DNA from: Porpolomopsis calyptriformis
Lineage: Eukaryota; Basidiomycota; Agaricomycetes; Agaricales; Hygrophoraceae
Assembly: GCA_951640195.1 (NCBI GenBank)
Contig: OX621163.1
Location: 1,798,001-1,862,000 of the forward strand
Reading direction: 5' to 3'
DNA length: 64,000 nt
Position numbers and translations under genes: made by a program. Under the pieces are notes generated by a model. The model was given only the letters and a program-made list of their open reading frames with translations. It was not told the origin of the DNA and searched no databases. Positions 47,425 to 58,962 of this stretch are shown here, in pieces; position 1 is the stretch's first letter; every line of letters begins with the position of its first letter.

Positions 47425-48882
47425 TCAATGTTCGATCCGTATCCACCCATCACCGCCCAAAGTACCCTCTTCCCAGCCAGCTCCTTCCCACATTCTCAAT
47501 CTCCATAACGCGATCGCAGTCGCCGCAGCCTCAGCCCTCTCGCACGTTCCAGCGTCCGAACAAAGCAGGAAGGCATGACTAGCCTTTTGAGCACCCCGAT
47601 TCTGCTGGCTGATGGAATTCTTCGATGATCTTGGTTCAAGAAAGCGAGCTCTCCTTTCCACGGATAAAAGACGAGACAAGCACGCGTGTAGTGCCGCGCG
47701 TTGAGGGGGCGAAGGAAACAGAGTGACGCCATTATACAGTGGAACCTGCAAACGAGGGTTGTCGTTGTCACCCGCACCTGTAGGACAAAGTGTGGACAGA
47801 GGTCGTGACGGCCGGTTGTCCACATGCTCTCGGTCGGCTGGAGCAAAAGCTGCAGATGAAGGTTCTGGTCTCTTTTTTGTCACAGGGTCCCGATTAAGCG
47901 GGGGAACAACCAACACCGCTACGGCGTTTTCGTATGGTATCCTGCCCGTGGTTTTGATGGCGTTGAATTCAGTCCGAGTTAATCGTCTGAGGACAGAAGA
48001 ACTCAGACTTCCACGAGGCTGAGTTTGAAGCCGGTCCGCCAGAATTTCCAACTCTTGCAAGACTCGAACTCTCAAGAGATGACCGATATGTACGTCCAGG
48101 AGGGGGTGTATCGAAATGTTTGCCATCAGCCGCTTATAGGACCCTGGAAAATTAACCGGCTAGCTTCACAGTAGCTAAGAATGTGAAGCAATCCACACCT
48201 CGTTCGGTGAGCTGCTGGATGGCCAATTTCCAACAAGTAACGTACGTGGCGGATCCAGACTTGCGGATTCTAAACTTGGGGTGTTCAAGTCCATCAGGAA
48301 GTAAGGAATGAGCTTCCCGCGATAACCGGGAAGAGGGAATGCGCAATGGCGCTAGTCGGATTAGAAAATCTGTGGAACTGCGGTTTGATAAAATAATGTA
48401 AGGTGTTGAATTGACTCACCACTAGGTAGGTATCGCGACGATAATAAACACGTCCGCAAAGGAGATGACAACATCCGTACTACCACATTACGTTCGCATT
48501 CAGGACTATAAGTGTTTCATAGCGAAAAAACTAGCAACTGTGAGAAATGCATACGATATGGACTTGCCCACCAACTTCTCTCCTGAACAGTCATTTGCCG
48601 TGGTTTGTTATAAATGTCGGAGCCGACGTTTTGCACATGAACCTGGGGTGGAAGTGACTTGTGTCGCGCATAGTCTGCTGCATTCAGGATTGGATTCATA
48701 GAGTCCAACAGAATCGAATGCTTGCGACCAAATGAAGAGAACGAAGGGACGGGTGGAAGACGTTCGCGTAATAATGACTTGCGACGTGGTGGGCGAATAG
48801 CATTCACATTGACTCTTTCTTTGATAGGCGTGAGCGACTGTGCGCTGATTTTTTGCAAGAGCCGGGGCAGGATGCGGGGCAT
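47425..48882 (-). CDS. Probable mitochondrial protein, function unknown
   Basis: Four exons (48555-48882, 48420-48479, about 48195-48355, 47425-48135). The start MPRILPRLLQKISAQSLTPI is a strongly basic, amphipathic presequence. Next come LPPVPSFSSFGRKHSILLDS, MNPILNAADYARHKSLPPQV, SDIYNKPRQMTVQERSWWAS, PYLRMLSSPLRTCLLSSRYL, PSDFLIRLAPLRIPSSR, HPKFRIRKSGSATYVTCWKL and IHPLLDVHIGHLLRVRVLQE. The exon beginning LRMLSSPLR could be mistaken for a gene start but completes the frame of the upstream exon. The pattern resembles a fungal mitochondrial ribosome or RNA-associated protein, which is a guess. Its start codon overlaps that of the divergent gene at 48881. Confidence 0.65.
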
Positions 48883-48883
48883 G
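48880..48883. other. Overlapping divergent start codons (CATG)
   Basis: The minus-strand gene starts at 48882 (ATG read from 48882 to 48880) and the plus-strand gene at 48881-48883. The two ATGs share two base pairs of one CATG. Both starts are the best available ones; an in-frame plus-strand ATG at 48872 would overlap even more, one at 48941 would leave 58 bp. Confidence 0.5.
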
Positions 48884-49860
48884 GCTCCATCAGATCCCGT
48901 GACTTTAACGCTCGCCACTGAAGCACCACCATCGTCTCCCATGCCACCGCGAAAGCAATCGATACCTCCTGGGTTTCGTGCAACCCCGAAGCCCAAACCA
49001 CGCCCCATCGAAGAATTAACTGTCCGCGAGTTGCAGGATATGTATGACCGGAATAAACGGATTCTCTCCTCACCGTGCGTACCTGGATTAGTGCTTTTGT
49101 TCGTTGATGGGATGTATTTAATAAAGGGCTTCCTCAACCTCCACTTATGTCCAACGCATCTCAGCAGAGCAAGGCGCGTTGGAAGCACGACTAGTTGAGC
49201 TCGTCGGAATGGAAGCCATCCAAATTGGTTTGAAGAACACCAGGATTGTTGGCGAGGAGGATATGAACGTCGATCCACCATATGAACCCCCAGTTTCCAG
49301 AACCATAGCGGCCAAGCGCAAAGCGTTATCTCGATTCGTACGTATCCCACTCTGCATCCTTTCTCTTGTACTGAACTTGATGGGACACTGTCATGAAGGC
49401 CGCTAGCCATGAAAACCGCCCCTCGAATTCGGAACCTTTCACTCTCCAGGAAGCCATCGAAATAGAACAACAGGCGCATGCCCGAGATGCGGAAAGACGG
49501 CAGCGCATCATAGAGAAGAAAAAGCGTTTAGGGTTACCACTCAACGGGGAGATACTCACCAGGGCAGAAAGGGAGGCCCGGATCTGGGCGTTCATGTAAG
49601 CATTTAAATTGGTTTTGGGTCATCCTGACATTGATCGCATATCCAGGAATCATAAACCGACGGAATCTGATCTGGAGGATGACGAAGATGATATTGATGA
49701 TGAAGACCCAGCGACATGGTTTGAAGATGATCAAGATGATGGTCGAAAAGGCCAGGATATCGTAGAGCCTGATTACGAGGATTTCACCGACATAATCCGC
49801 ATTGACGAGAACCGGTTACACTATAGCACATTCTACGAGCCACGAGATGACGATGACTAG
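48881..49860 (+). CDS. Conserved coiled-coil/acidic protein, unknown (possibly GRINL1A-like)
   Basis: Starts MAPSDPVTLTLATEAPPSSP (MRGMAP from 48872 is in frame), then PMPPRKQSIPPGFRATPKPK, the helical block IEELTVRELQDMYDRNKRIL, ISAEQSALEARLVELVGMEA, IAAKRKALSRF, a charged helix LQEAIEIEQQAHARDAERRQ and RIIEKKKRLGLPLNGEILTR, AEREARIWAFM, and an acidic C-terminus DLEDDEDDIDDEDPATWFED ending FYEPRDDDD. The L-x2-LQ-M-x2-RN helix reminds me of Gdown1/GRINL1A, which binds RNA polymerase II, but this is weak. Four exons. Nothing identifies a catalytic function. Confidence 0.6.
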
Positions 49861-49975
49861 GATTAAATTGTCTTTATTTTGATTTTCTGTAGTTTTCATG
49901 AATTGGGGATGATATTTGTGAACAGAAAGTGTCGAAAAGCAACCGGGCATTGTCATTTGCATGCTTCGTGGTCTC

Positions 49976-52900
49976 TCAACGAGCATGCACTGGGCAACTC
50001 CTTCCCCGTTGTAGCCAAGAAGATAAGCAAGCTGAAACATATAACTGAACAAGCGTAAAATTCGATTCATGAGAGAAACCAACCACTGTGAAAACTGCAT
50101 AGACAACTCAGTCGAGCCACAAGCGAACCTAGAGAAGGGGGAAACCATCAGAGACATTCATTGTAGTTTGCAGAAGTTTGACCTTTTACGAACTCCTCCA
50201 AGCAGATAACACCTGTATCAAATGTAGATCAGATTGGCTGACGAACAGGAGTGTGGATACTAACATTCGACACTGATAAGGCTACTCTCCGCAGGCAGCC
50301 TATAAACTAGATATTTCGCGGTCTGAGGAGTCGTCCCAGTGCCACCTTCCAAACAGTTTTTGACATGTGATTCTTGGGCTGTCGCATCACCAACTGTCCC
50401 AAGGTTCTGATTGCAGACAGGACATCTGGCGGCATGTTAGTTGGAAGAAAAGTCTCCCACTTTCAACCACTCACTCTGCCAAATCACTGAGCTGTGAACT
50501 CGATTGTGCCCTTGAAAGGTGGCCTGCAAGTGTTAACCTCTCTTCACTAATCTCAATCCGCTCGATAGACGACCCAGCACCGTGAGTTGCACCCAGTACC
50601 CTTGGCTCTACTTCTTCATAACATGATCGGCATACCCGTTGCGAGCTCGCAGATGAGGCTGTCTCAGGAAATAGTGGATCTTGTACTATTTCTGAAGGAT
50701 CGAGAACAGCCCTATGCGAGGAACAACGATCGCAAAAAATACATCCGCATCTGCGACAATGCTGGTGGTAATTAAATAACTTTTCCAATAAAAGAGAAGC
50801 TGGAGCTTACATGCTGTGTAAGTTGGTAAGCAGAAGTATCCTACGTTCGAAGACAAAAAACTCACTCGACGAATAAGGAAATTGAACCTACGTCGACAAT
50901 CCCGGCACTCCTGCACTCTCTCATCCCTCTCCCATTGAGCATGAACTTGGTGGGGTGTAGGAGGTGTTCGCTTTGGTGTGAGCACTTTTTGTGGGGCTTC
51001 GTGAGTAGGCACTCGAAATTCTGGGGCGTGTGATAATTGGGGTGTTAAATCAGTCGGCGCTCGGGAGATAGCTGGACGGTTGAAATAATCTGTAGCAATA
51101 GATTGTCTTGAAGGCGGACGAATTGCGCTTAATGGCGAAGAACCTGGATAATGGAATTCTTCATCGGAACTTTCTCCCTCGTTATCAATCTCACTATCGT
51201 CTAAGCATTGGGATTAGAATCTTGCTGCAAGGAAGGATCATAAAGATCTCACCTTCTCCCGAGATAAGCAATCCTTGTGCCCCGGCGGCAAGTCTTCTCC
51301 GTTCAAGGTCTCTGCTATATGTGTTTAACAAAACTTCAGCTTGAGTTTTACGTTCCGTGTCATCATCCCCTGGTTCGGACAAAGTAATAAGTAAATGCCT
51401 TGGAATGTCAAGCCTGGACCCACTTAAGATCCCTTGCCTTAACTCAGTAGTGGCGCGCTCCAACTTGGCAATTCCACGTCGAGCCTCAACAGCTGATAGA
51501 AAACTGCCTTCTACATCATCATGAGACCGAGTGCCAGCGAGGTATCGCGCGCGAGCTACGTAGTCCTGGGCGGCCGAAAAGTGAGTGGGAGGCATAGAGC
51601 CGAGCTCCTGGCCATCAGGGTCGTTAACATCACTTTGATCGTCCTCAATGACGGGAATCAATGTCCCATCGGCAGTTAGATGATACATAGACCCATCTGG
51701 TTCCAAGAAAGGGAGAGGGGGTATATCCAATCTTCGACGCATCACCCGAACCCATCGCCTGCGCCGTACCCATGTTTGCGGTGCTCGAGTAGCACTAGAA
51801 GTCGAAGATGAACTGGAACTTCTCCGGCTACTCCTTCCAGAGACGGGGTAACTTAGCCCGACAGCGACAGCACCGGTCCCACTCAGCAGACGTTCTAATT
51901 GTTGCGGCTGTTCGGCGGTCCATTGATCGTCAGGGTCTTCGAAGTGATGAGCGTACTGCCATCCTTCCGTGGCATCCACACCAGGATGTGTTACATCTAG
52001 TGTCCAATCCGATCTTTATTCATATGAGATTAAAGCGATATCATCCAGAAGGGTACGAAACGTACAGCCAGAAGTGACTTCTCTCTGCACCTTCCAAAGA
52101 TGGTCTATCTTTTGAGCCTGGCATCGGCAAGGTCCAAGGGTCGTCACGTAAAGGAAGTTGTACGTCACTGCGCCAGGTGGCTATCTCTGTTGCACCACTA
52201 GATTCATCGCGTTTTGGCAACTTAAGTTCGAAAGGGGCCCGACGACCCGGTTTACCCAAGCCCGAAGTCGAAAACACAGGCCGACCAGCTGATACTGCAA
52301 GAGTTTTTAATCGGGTATCGAGTCGTTGGTTTTGGTACAAAAGGAGGGGCACTGTGGTATGCACGGCAAGCGGATCATATGGAACAGTAGTCCTTCGCCA
52401 TTTTTCGGCTTCAGCCTTCTGAAGAACCTATTGGAGCAGTGAGAAGGATGCTTCCGTATTTCACAAAGCACACACCTCGCATATCCAAACCTCAAATACA
52501 GCTGAAGCTACGTCATACGCCGTTTCACCCCAATTATTTCGGACGAGAGGATTGGCCAATTGCTTGGTGAGTAGATAGAGTACAACAGGCAAGTGCCCCT
52601 TTGATGCCGCATTCACTGTCATTCAAAAACCATCAAAGACGAATGTTGCGGCAACACACAAAAACTTACTGAGAGGTGTCCAACCGCCTTTGCTACGAGT
52701 GTCAACTCCTGGGACTCCATTGAAATCGGAAGCAGCACCCCCTTTCTCACATAACCACCTCACAATATCCAAGTATCCCTAGAAAACAGAAGTCTAGACC
52801 AATTCTCAGGGGATGAGGGTCAGTCGCACCTTGGAGCACGCGTTGTGCAGGGCTGTCCAACCATCAGCATCTCGAGCATGTACATCGGCTTTGTCTGGGA

Positions 52901-53620
52901 GGAGATACACGATGACGTCGAGGTGTCCATGAAGGGCAGCCTTATGCAAGGCAGTCTGTCTCGAAGAACTGAAAAAATATCTGTTGCGATCATTGCCAGT
53001 TCACTAACCTCGCCTTCCTTGTCCTCCAAACCTGGTATGGCACCGCAATGTTCTACCACTGAACATATACATACGCAGCATAAGGAGACATGTATTTCCG
53101 AATACGTGAAAAAGCGCGTACACCATTGAACAATGTCAATATATCCTCGACTGGCAGAAGCATGCAAAGCGGTGAGACCCGTGCGGCTGGACGCGTCATT
53201 TGCTAAAGCGAATGCCTCCACATCACCGGACCCTAATGAACTTTTAAACAACCTTTTAAGCAATGGGAGGTCTCCCGAAGAAGCGGCTGCGTAAAGAGCT
53301 TCCAGCTGGGCAGGAGAAGGATGTGGGGGAGAAAAGGTCCTGGTAGTCGGACCTTGAGCTTCACGACTGGAGGATTCATTGGCTCCAGGGTAGAGAAACT
53401 CTTCTTCCGAATCGTCTCCAGAATCGTCTCGACCGTAACCATTGTCGCCAGAGTCCATTCGAGTGGCATGTGAGGAACTATTGCTGACAGATAGATCTGA
53501 CAAGCCAGACCTTTGATTCGAATATGGCTTATGGTTAGACACCCACGTGTAACATATGCTCGGAGTTACGCACTCTTTAATTGTTCCCAAGTGGGGCCTC
53601 GATACTGTGGGGGTGCTCAT
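49976..53620 (-). CDS. Ankyrin - peroxin/dysferlin-like - FYVE - RING protein (probable PI3P-binding E3 ligase)
   Basis: Start MSTPTVSRPHLGTIKE, then an acidic Ser-rich part. Ankyrin repeats: TGLTALHASASRGYIDIVQW, ETALHKAALHGHLDVIVYLL, GWTALHNACSKGYLDIVRWL and GWTPLMNAASKGHLPVVLYL. A DysF/peroxin-like pair follows: DATEGWQYAHHFEDPDDQW and WVRRRRWVRVMRRRLDIPP. The FYVE finger reads WERDERVQECRDCRRRFNFL with IRRHHCRRCGCIFCDRCSSH, the R(R)HHCR site for PI3P. Then ECPVCNQNL..HVKNCL, a small zinc knuckle, and a RING: CVICLEEFVKG, LSCLCSFHSACLSSWLQRGR, SCPVHAR, whose last Cys position is His. Membrane-linked ubiquitin ligase is inferred from domains. Many introns; one frame joins them. Confidence 0.8.
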
Positions 53621-55625
53621 AGCTTCTTTTTTTTTTTGAACAGAAGGTTGATTGCGGAGAGTGAGGGCTCAAGAGGCTAAGTTAAGCAGTAATGACGTCT
53701 TTCCCAATCAAAAATGGGTAGTTTTCGGTAGCCTGGATGATATCTAAGTGGGCGAAGGTGAAGATGGGCTGTTCCGAAAGGCGCCTAGCAGGACGATCGC
53801 AGTTGCACCTCTGAGTCAGCGATAGCATCAATTCCATTTATGGCAACCTTAGCAGCCGCACTCCCGCAGAGACCATGTAGTACTTCATAACCAGTACAAG
53901 TTGATGCAACAATTAATACAGCCTCTGGCATGACTTTGGAGAGGCATCTTGTTCATCTCGCACCTCTAGCCCAGCTCCCTGATATTCATTGCCAAGTACA
54001 TGGGAGTGCCTTCGCCGAACCAATGCGGGACTAGCGGATTCCTGGCATGAAAGGCAGGCTAGATGGCGAGGGATGCAATGGATTGGGGGAGAGAAGGTGC
54101 AGGTGTTGGAGAGACGATAGGAATATAGAGTGTAGAGGAGAGATTTTCACTGGACATTTTGGAGGAAATTTCGTTCATTAGGAAGGTAGTGAGCGTGGCC
54201 TCCCCTCTTTCCAATATCTGGAGTTGGATAAATGTACTTGTCTTGTCCTGTCCCTTGGTGGACCCAAGTTCCACGCATCGACCAGCGTGACTGCCTCAAC
54301 TTTTATCGCCTGGGGTTAACCTTCTTTGTTGAGCTTCCTCGAGATTTTCACCACAGAACCCCCTGTTTACCTACTCTCGCAGCCATGAATGACTAACTCA
54401 TGATTGCGGCGGTACTAAGCGTCCATGGATAGTAGCTGGTTGCGAGGGAGGAAATTCCTTGTAGATGACCACGGAGGTTCTACATCGAGCTTCAAGTCCC
54501 ATCCTCCAGCCCGCCCCAGATGAGATGGCAAGTGAGATAGGGATTGCAGGTACGACAAAGCTACACATAGGCTCATAGAGCGCTATCCTTCAATGTGATA
54601 AGGATTCTTGCAAGTCGAACCGGAAATTTACTTACACACGCTGGTAATAGTGAGCTGGGGGTGCACCCGTGCGCTCTTTCATCCATGGACCTGGGAGTGA
54701 GGCTAGGTGATAGACGTATGCAGGCAGGACGCGCCAGGAAAAGTTGCGATTATACTCTGGGGCGGATGAGATCCCCCACTTCGTGGATTAAAGCATGGGT
54801 TGAAAGTGGCAAACAAGTTCTCTACAAGGGACACGACGTAGCATCGTGTTCATTGCGCCAAGCTTCAGTATGGGAAATTTGCTTCAGTTCCTTTGTTGGG
54901 TCAAAGCGTTGAGTACAATTTTGTGGAAAGTGGTCAAAAGACGTTGCCACTCGTGAAAACGGAAAAGAGATGATAATCTGTGAAATGGGGATAGCCTGTG
55001 TGGGTGAAGGGATACGACCATTAAAATTGGCCGTGGACGAGTCATTCCGATCGACTTATCTTGCCAAATTTAGTAAGAGTTATTCCAAGAAAAATGGAAT
55101 GTCACCAGGACCAGTAAATAGCTCTTAAGAATATCTTCAACAACACCCTATTGCGAGGCATCATATTGCAGACACCAGATTCACTTGTGAGTAGAGTCTC
55201 CGAGGCAAGCTCTCACAGCTTCACTGTAAGCATGACGTCAAAGACAGAATCCAGGATGGCGACCAGGGGACAAGGGCAAGGGGAAGAATATTCGCCCCCC
55301 AAGCCATGTGGTTCCCTCCACCACACCATAAAGAACAAATCGAATTGTGAGGACCCTAGTGGTGTCTGGTGAATATTTGGTGACTCACGCGGGGGGGATC
55401 CACAGACGGAGAATGGATTCGTGGGATGTGTCCCCCGGGTCTTGACATCGTTACTAAATATGGTGGCAGCCGAGTCAGCAAAACAGTTCAAGCATGTACA
55501 ATTTACTTGGCTTGGACACACAATGGGAGAGATGGTGGCCATCCACCATATAAAGACCAAGCCGCTCAGAAAAAAGTCATTAACCTCTTGAACCAAGACC
55601 ACCCCCACTCTCCGCGACCCCAACT
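53621..55625. other. Gene-poor region
   Basis: About 2 kb without a gene I can support. Open frames at 54059-54274 (minus) and 54595-54912 (plus) have no family resemblance, no convincing splice signals and uneven composition. No tandem or inverted repeats, tRNA or transposase remnants were recognised. It includes the promoter of the ankyrin-FYVE-RING gene at its left edge. Confidence 0.5.
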
Positions 55626-55637
55626 CATTCGAAGACC

Positions 55638-55934
55638 ATGGAGACTCAGCGATGGTGCAATATTTGCTGCAGCATGTATTTCCCCCAACAACACAACCTC
55701 GAGTCTAGCCATCCACAGCCGCAACAGACTCTAAGACCTCTGTTCGCTCCAGCCCTAGACTGGCAAGAGCACCGGCACTTGTACAAGTGCAAACACTGCC
55801 CTTACACCTTCTCGTATAGAGTAGATGTGTTGCCGGCAGACCTGCTTAAGGCAGAGAGCAAACATCAAAACTCTTGCCCAGGTGCCCCTCAGTACGTCAT
55901 TGATCCCTCTCACTTTCCTTGCCAGTCTGCTTGA
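55638..55934 (+). CDS. Possible small zinc-finger protein
   Basis: A 98-codon single-exon frame starting METQRWCNICCSMYFPQQHN in a good ATG context (GACCATGGAG). It has two Cys-rich knuckles: CNICC..H near the start and YKCKHCPYTFSYRVDV with ..KHQNSC further on, i.e. C-x2-C...H-x3-C spacing like a C2H2 or AN1-like finger. I do not know the family. The isolated position in a gene-poor stretch keeps confidence low. Confidence 0.35.
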   Translation: METQRWCNICCSMYFPQQHNLESSHPQPQQTLRPLFAPALDWQEHRHLYKCKHCPYTFSYRVDVLPADLLKAESKHQNSCPGAPQYVIDPSHFPCQSA

Positions 55935-55974
55935 GAGACTTGGTGGCTTGGAAACTTGGGAGAACTATGGCTAA

Positions 55975-56451
55975 TTACTTCACAGAGCGGAGCCGAAGCT
56001 TGTCGATGAGGGGGAGAAGGGGTATGCAGCATCCGCAGACGACACAAACGACGGCACAGATGCCACAGGCCGGAATTGCTCCCACTGTATCGAAGGCATA
56101 CAGATATTGGTGCCTCCGGTGCCATTGCCCTCGTATAGGATGAAAAGCGTCAGTGATTGGAGCGACAATCACCTCCATAGCAATGACGATAACGATGGAC
56201 CCGGAGACAGAGGAATACATGCCCGTATCTAGGTCTCGGGGTGGGGTCTTTCCGAGGGACAACTCTGAAACTGGACCCTCGACAGGGTGGACCGGGCCTC
56301 TCTTCACCACGCCGAGCCGATCATGCGAGCGTGGCATCACTAATGCTACTGCCACCGCTGGCCAGAATGCTGCTGCACAAGGCCCCGGTGAACCCATCTT
56401 TGTGTCTCCGAAGACATCCACCTGGAGCGGAACTGCTCCATGAAAGGTCAT
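55975..56451 (-). CDS. Possible small membrane protein
   Basis: A 158-codon minus-strand frame with two hydrophobic stretches (GSIVIVIAMEVIVAPI and IPACGICAVVCVVCGCCIPL) and a polar N-terminal half (PVEGPVSELSLGKTPPRDLD). The plus strand is also open here, so coding strand is not certain, and I recognise no family. It would be convergent with the small zinc-finger frame. Confidence 0.22.
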   Translation of the reverse strand: MTFHGAVPLQVDVFGDTKMGSPGPCAAAFWPAVAVALVMPRSHDRLGVVKRGPVHPVEGPVSELSLGKTPPRDLDTGMYSSVSGSIVIVIAMEVIVAPITDAFHPIRGQWHRRHQYLYAFDTVGAIPACGICAVVCVVCGCCIPLLPLIDKLRLRSVK

Positions 56452-57150
56452 GACTCAAGATATGAGAAAGGAGAGGCTGGAGATGGACAGATGGATGAGG
56501 GACGTGCGACCGACGACTGTCAGGTCGCGGTATTATCGTGGCAGAAGCATAGGGGGGATTGCCCAGGGATCAAACGCAAGGAGGCGAATTTCGTCCTTCC
56601 TCGTTCTCTTTCGCGTGATGAATAAATGCCAATTCATTCTTCCAGAGGGAGTTGAAGCTCGCAGAAAAACAGTCAGGCGAGAACCAGACTGAATAAACCA
56701 GGATCCAACGAGGATTCAAACGGAGGGGATGGTTCGAAATGGTATCGTCGACAATACAGGATGAATTTCACGAGCTAGCACCCAACAGCAATGAATCGGA
56801 CTGAGCGGTAAGGACTCTTCCCAAAGAATACAGTCAATGCGGTGAATGCATCTGCAAGTGGACAAAGGATGTAGCTGGTTGGTTTCAACGTCCAATCAGC
56901 CAGTTCCTAAGCATCTTGGATTTCCTTCACCACCTGAACGGCTTGGTGAGAGGGTTTGACACTGCATCCTTCCTCTGTATCCCCGTTTGTACTCGTTGAA
57001 GCCTGGCCTAATTCCCTCTGGCGCTCGTCTGGTTATTTACCTGCGGGTACTCCATGGAGTGGTGGTCAAATATGACAACAAACAGCCACACTTGGCAAAG
57101 TCCCTGTATTTATTGCGTCGTCTGATATAGTCTTGTTGCAAGCTGCCGGA
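56452..57150. other. Intergenic region without recognised feature
   Basis: About 700 bp. Two short plus-strand frames (56440-56692) are open but featureless. A GGATTCAAAC-type string near 56710 resembles a tRNA T-arm only superficially; no acceptor stem could be built. The right end is the 3' region of the aspartyl aminopeptidase gene. Confidence 0.5.
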
Positions 57151-58904
57151 TCAATCTATATCTAGGGCCTGATCTATCTCTGCGAATTCCTCGAAAAACG
57201 AGCTGAAAAGGTCAATAGCACTTTGGACGTCATGGACACCGGCGATTTCTCGAATTGAGTGCATGGAAAGCATTGCACATCCTACATCCACTGTTCTGAT
57301 TCCAGATTTGGATAACATAGGTCCAACAGTGGAGCCGCAAACCCTGAAGACATAATCTTTAACAGTCGGTACGCAAGAGAGTGATAGAACAATTACATGT
57401 CATTCCGCACTTCGTACTCCTGCACTTTGCCGCCTTTACGTTCGATGAGCTGCTTTACCATAAAGGCACCAATTGCGTCACTACTGTACTTCTGTTTAGC
57501 GTCAGTTTTGATAACCATCCCACCGTTGATTTTGGGAGTGTGGTTATCTTCATGCTTGGTAACATGGTTCGGATGAAGGGCGTGTGCCATATCAGCCGAT
57601 ATCAGACACGAGCGAGAGATGGACTGCGCAAGAGTCGCCGGAGTAGGGGACAAACGACTGAGAAGACTCGGTAAAATAGAGGATTCAGCGCCACACGTCG
57701 AAACACTGCCGACTTCCTCGTGGGTGAAAAGAGCGATGCAGCAGACATTGCCAGGGAGGGCGGAGAACCTCTGGGCGGAAGCGATTTCTGCCAACGCTTC
57801 AACAGCGCAAAACCTATCCAGACGGTGAGAATACAGCGAGGACAAAAATTTAGGGAGCTTACGATGAGAACAGATTGTCGAGGCGAGGGCTGAATATGAA
57901 CTCATTGTTGATGCCTCCTAACACAGATGGTTGTGTATCGTAAAGGGAACTAGCCGCCATTTAAAAATGGACTTGAGGATGATGGAAGCTGTGACATACA
58001 TTTCAAAGTCGTGGATGTCGTCTGGGGTAATGGATAACTCATTGGCCAAGAGCGACATTAAAGCAGGGTGATGATTGGCTTTTATATTAGAAGCTGGCAC
58101 TTTATCAACGACTTCGCCAGCCTTGGAAAGGTTCGAGGAAGCATTAAACTGCTCAGAGATCTGCCCCAGGATGGGAACAAACTCAGTTTCTTGGTTAAAT
58201 TTGAGGGCAGTGTTGACATCCCTATCCACTAACAGAAGAAACAGTTGAATATTGTAGGAGGGCAAGACAACAAATCTTACAATGAATGGCAAGCGATGGA
58301 ATGCGCAGAACAGGTTTGTCAATCTTGACCAATTTCGAATAGAATCGTCCATCCTTTCCAGCGGAAATGATTCTCCCCGCTAAGGATAGATCACGATCTA
58401 ACCACGAGTGCCATATTCCTTTACCATACGTCTCTACCCCGACTTGGATATAACCAGATTTCACTCGTTTCGAGATAGGCCGAATCTGCGTTTTCGTGAA
58501 ATGAAGTCTCTTGACCCCTCGAAATGCTCTCACCCTGAGGTTGGGACTATCTACATGGGTAGCAACGATGGATAAGCCTGTACCGTGCTGCCACTGCTGA
58601 GGAATCGAGAAGGCCACAAGAGAGCATTGGTTTCTGCCTTGTCCTCAGCGATTCACCGAAATTCTTGCAAAAATCTCCTGACCTTGTAAAATAGTATTTT
58701 CCACCTGCCCGCACATGCTTTTCCCATTCATCAGTTTCTTTAATCTGCATATCAAAGTCAACCTATCAAGTCAGGATTGATAAACGGAGATACCTTGAGG
58801 AAACCCGCTCTTTCCAGACGCAAGGATGCAACGGAAACAGCGTGGAATGGGGTGGGGGAAGCGTTCAGAAAGCTGAGCAACCGTGTAGCTGCCTCCGGAT
58901 GCAT
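57151..58904 (-). CDS. APE4: Aspartyl aminopeptidase, M18 family (DNPEP/Ape4)
   Basis: Starts [37 protein letters not shown], then [20 protein letters not shown] text, [20 protein letters not shown] with the first zinc His-Asp (THVDSP), [33 protein letters not shown] metal site ([20 protein letters not shown]), and [20 protein letters not shown]. The end reads [24 protein letters not shown] text with SMHS as metal region and a final acidic tail ALDID. M18 enzymes form cytosolic dodecamers and remove N-terminal Asp/Glu, and Ape4 is a Cvt cargo in yeast. About seven introns. Divergent from RPN12, 58 bp between starts. Confidence 0.92.
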
Positions 58905-58939
58905 CGATCGTTGGCAAAGTAGACTATTTGTGGCAGCGT

Positions 58940-58947
58940 GACGCGTC
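58940..58947. promoter_or_regulatory. GACGCGTC palindrome upstream of RPN12
   Basis: Perfect octamer 15 bp before the RPN12 ATG and 35 bp from the divergent APE4 start. A GTTGGCAAAG string at about 58912-58921 is one mismatch from the ascomycete proteasome element GGTGGCAAA, noted as a weaker alternative. Confidence 0.5.
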
Positions 58948-58962
58948 CTTCAAACCACAATA

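Noticed and set aside
48883..49479. Long minus-strand open frame (320 codons in all) extending upstream of the mitochondrial orphan
   Set aside because: Only the part from MPRILPRLLQ at 48882 downstream is protein-like; the upstream 199 codons are antisense to the spliced plus-strand gene and rich in unlikely text.
55213..55623. 136-codon minus-strand frame in the gene-poor region
   Set aside because: No family resemblance, contains poly-G/C strings and no splice or start support.
56700..56745. tRNA-like T-arm strings (GGATTCAAAC, GGTTCGAAAT)
   Set aside because: No A-box, acceptor or anticodon stem could be assembled at the required spacing on either strand.
58912..58921. GTTGGCAAAG as an Rpn4-type PACE box upstream of RPN12
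   Set aside because: One mismatch to GGTGGCAAA and absent before PRE3 and PRE10; the GACGCGTC octamer explains all three better.
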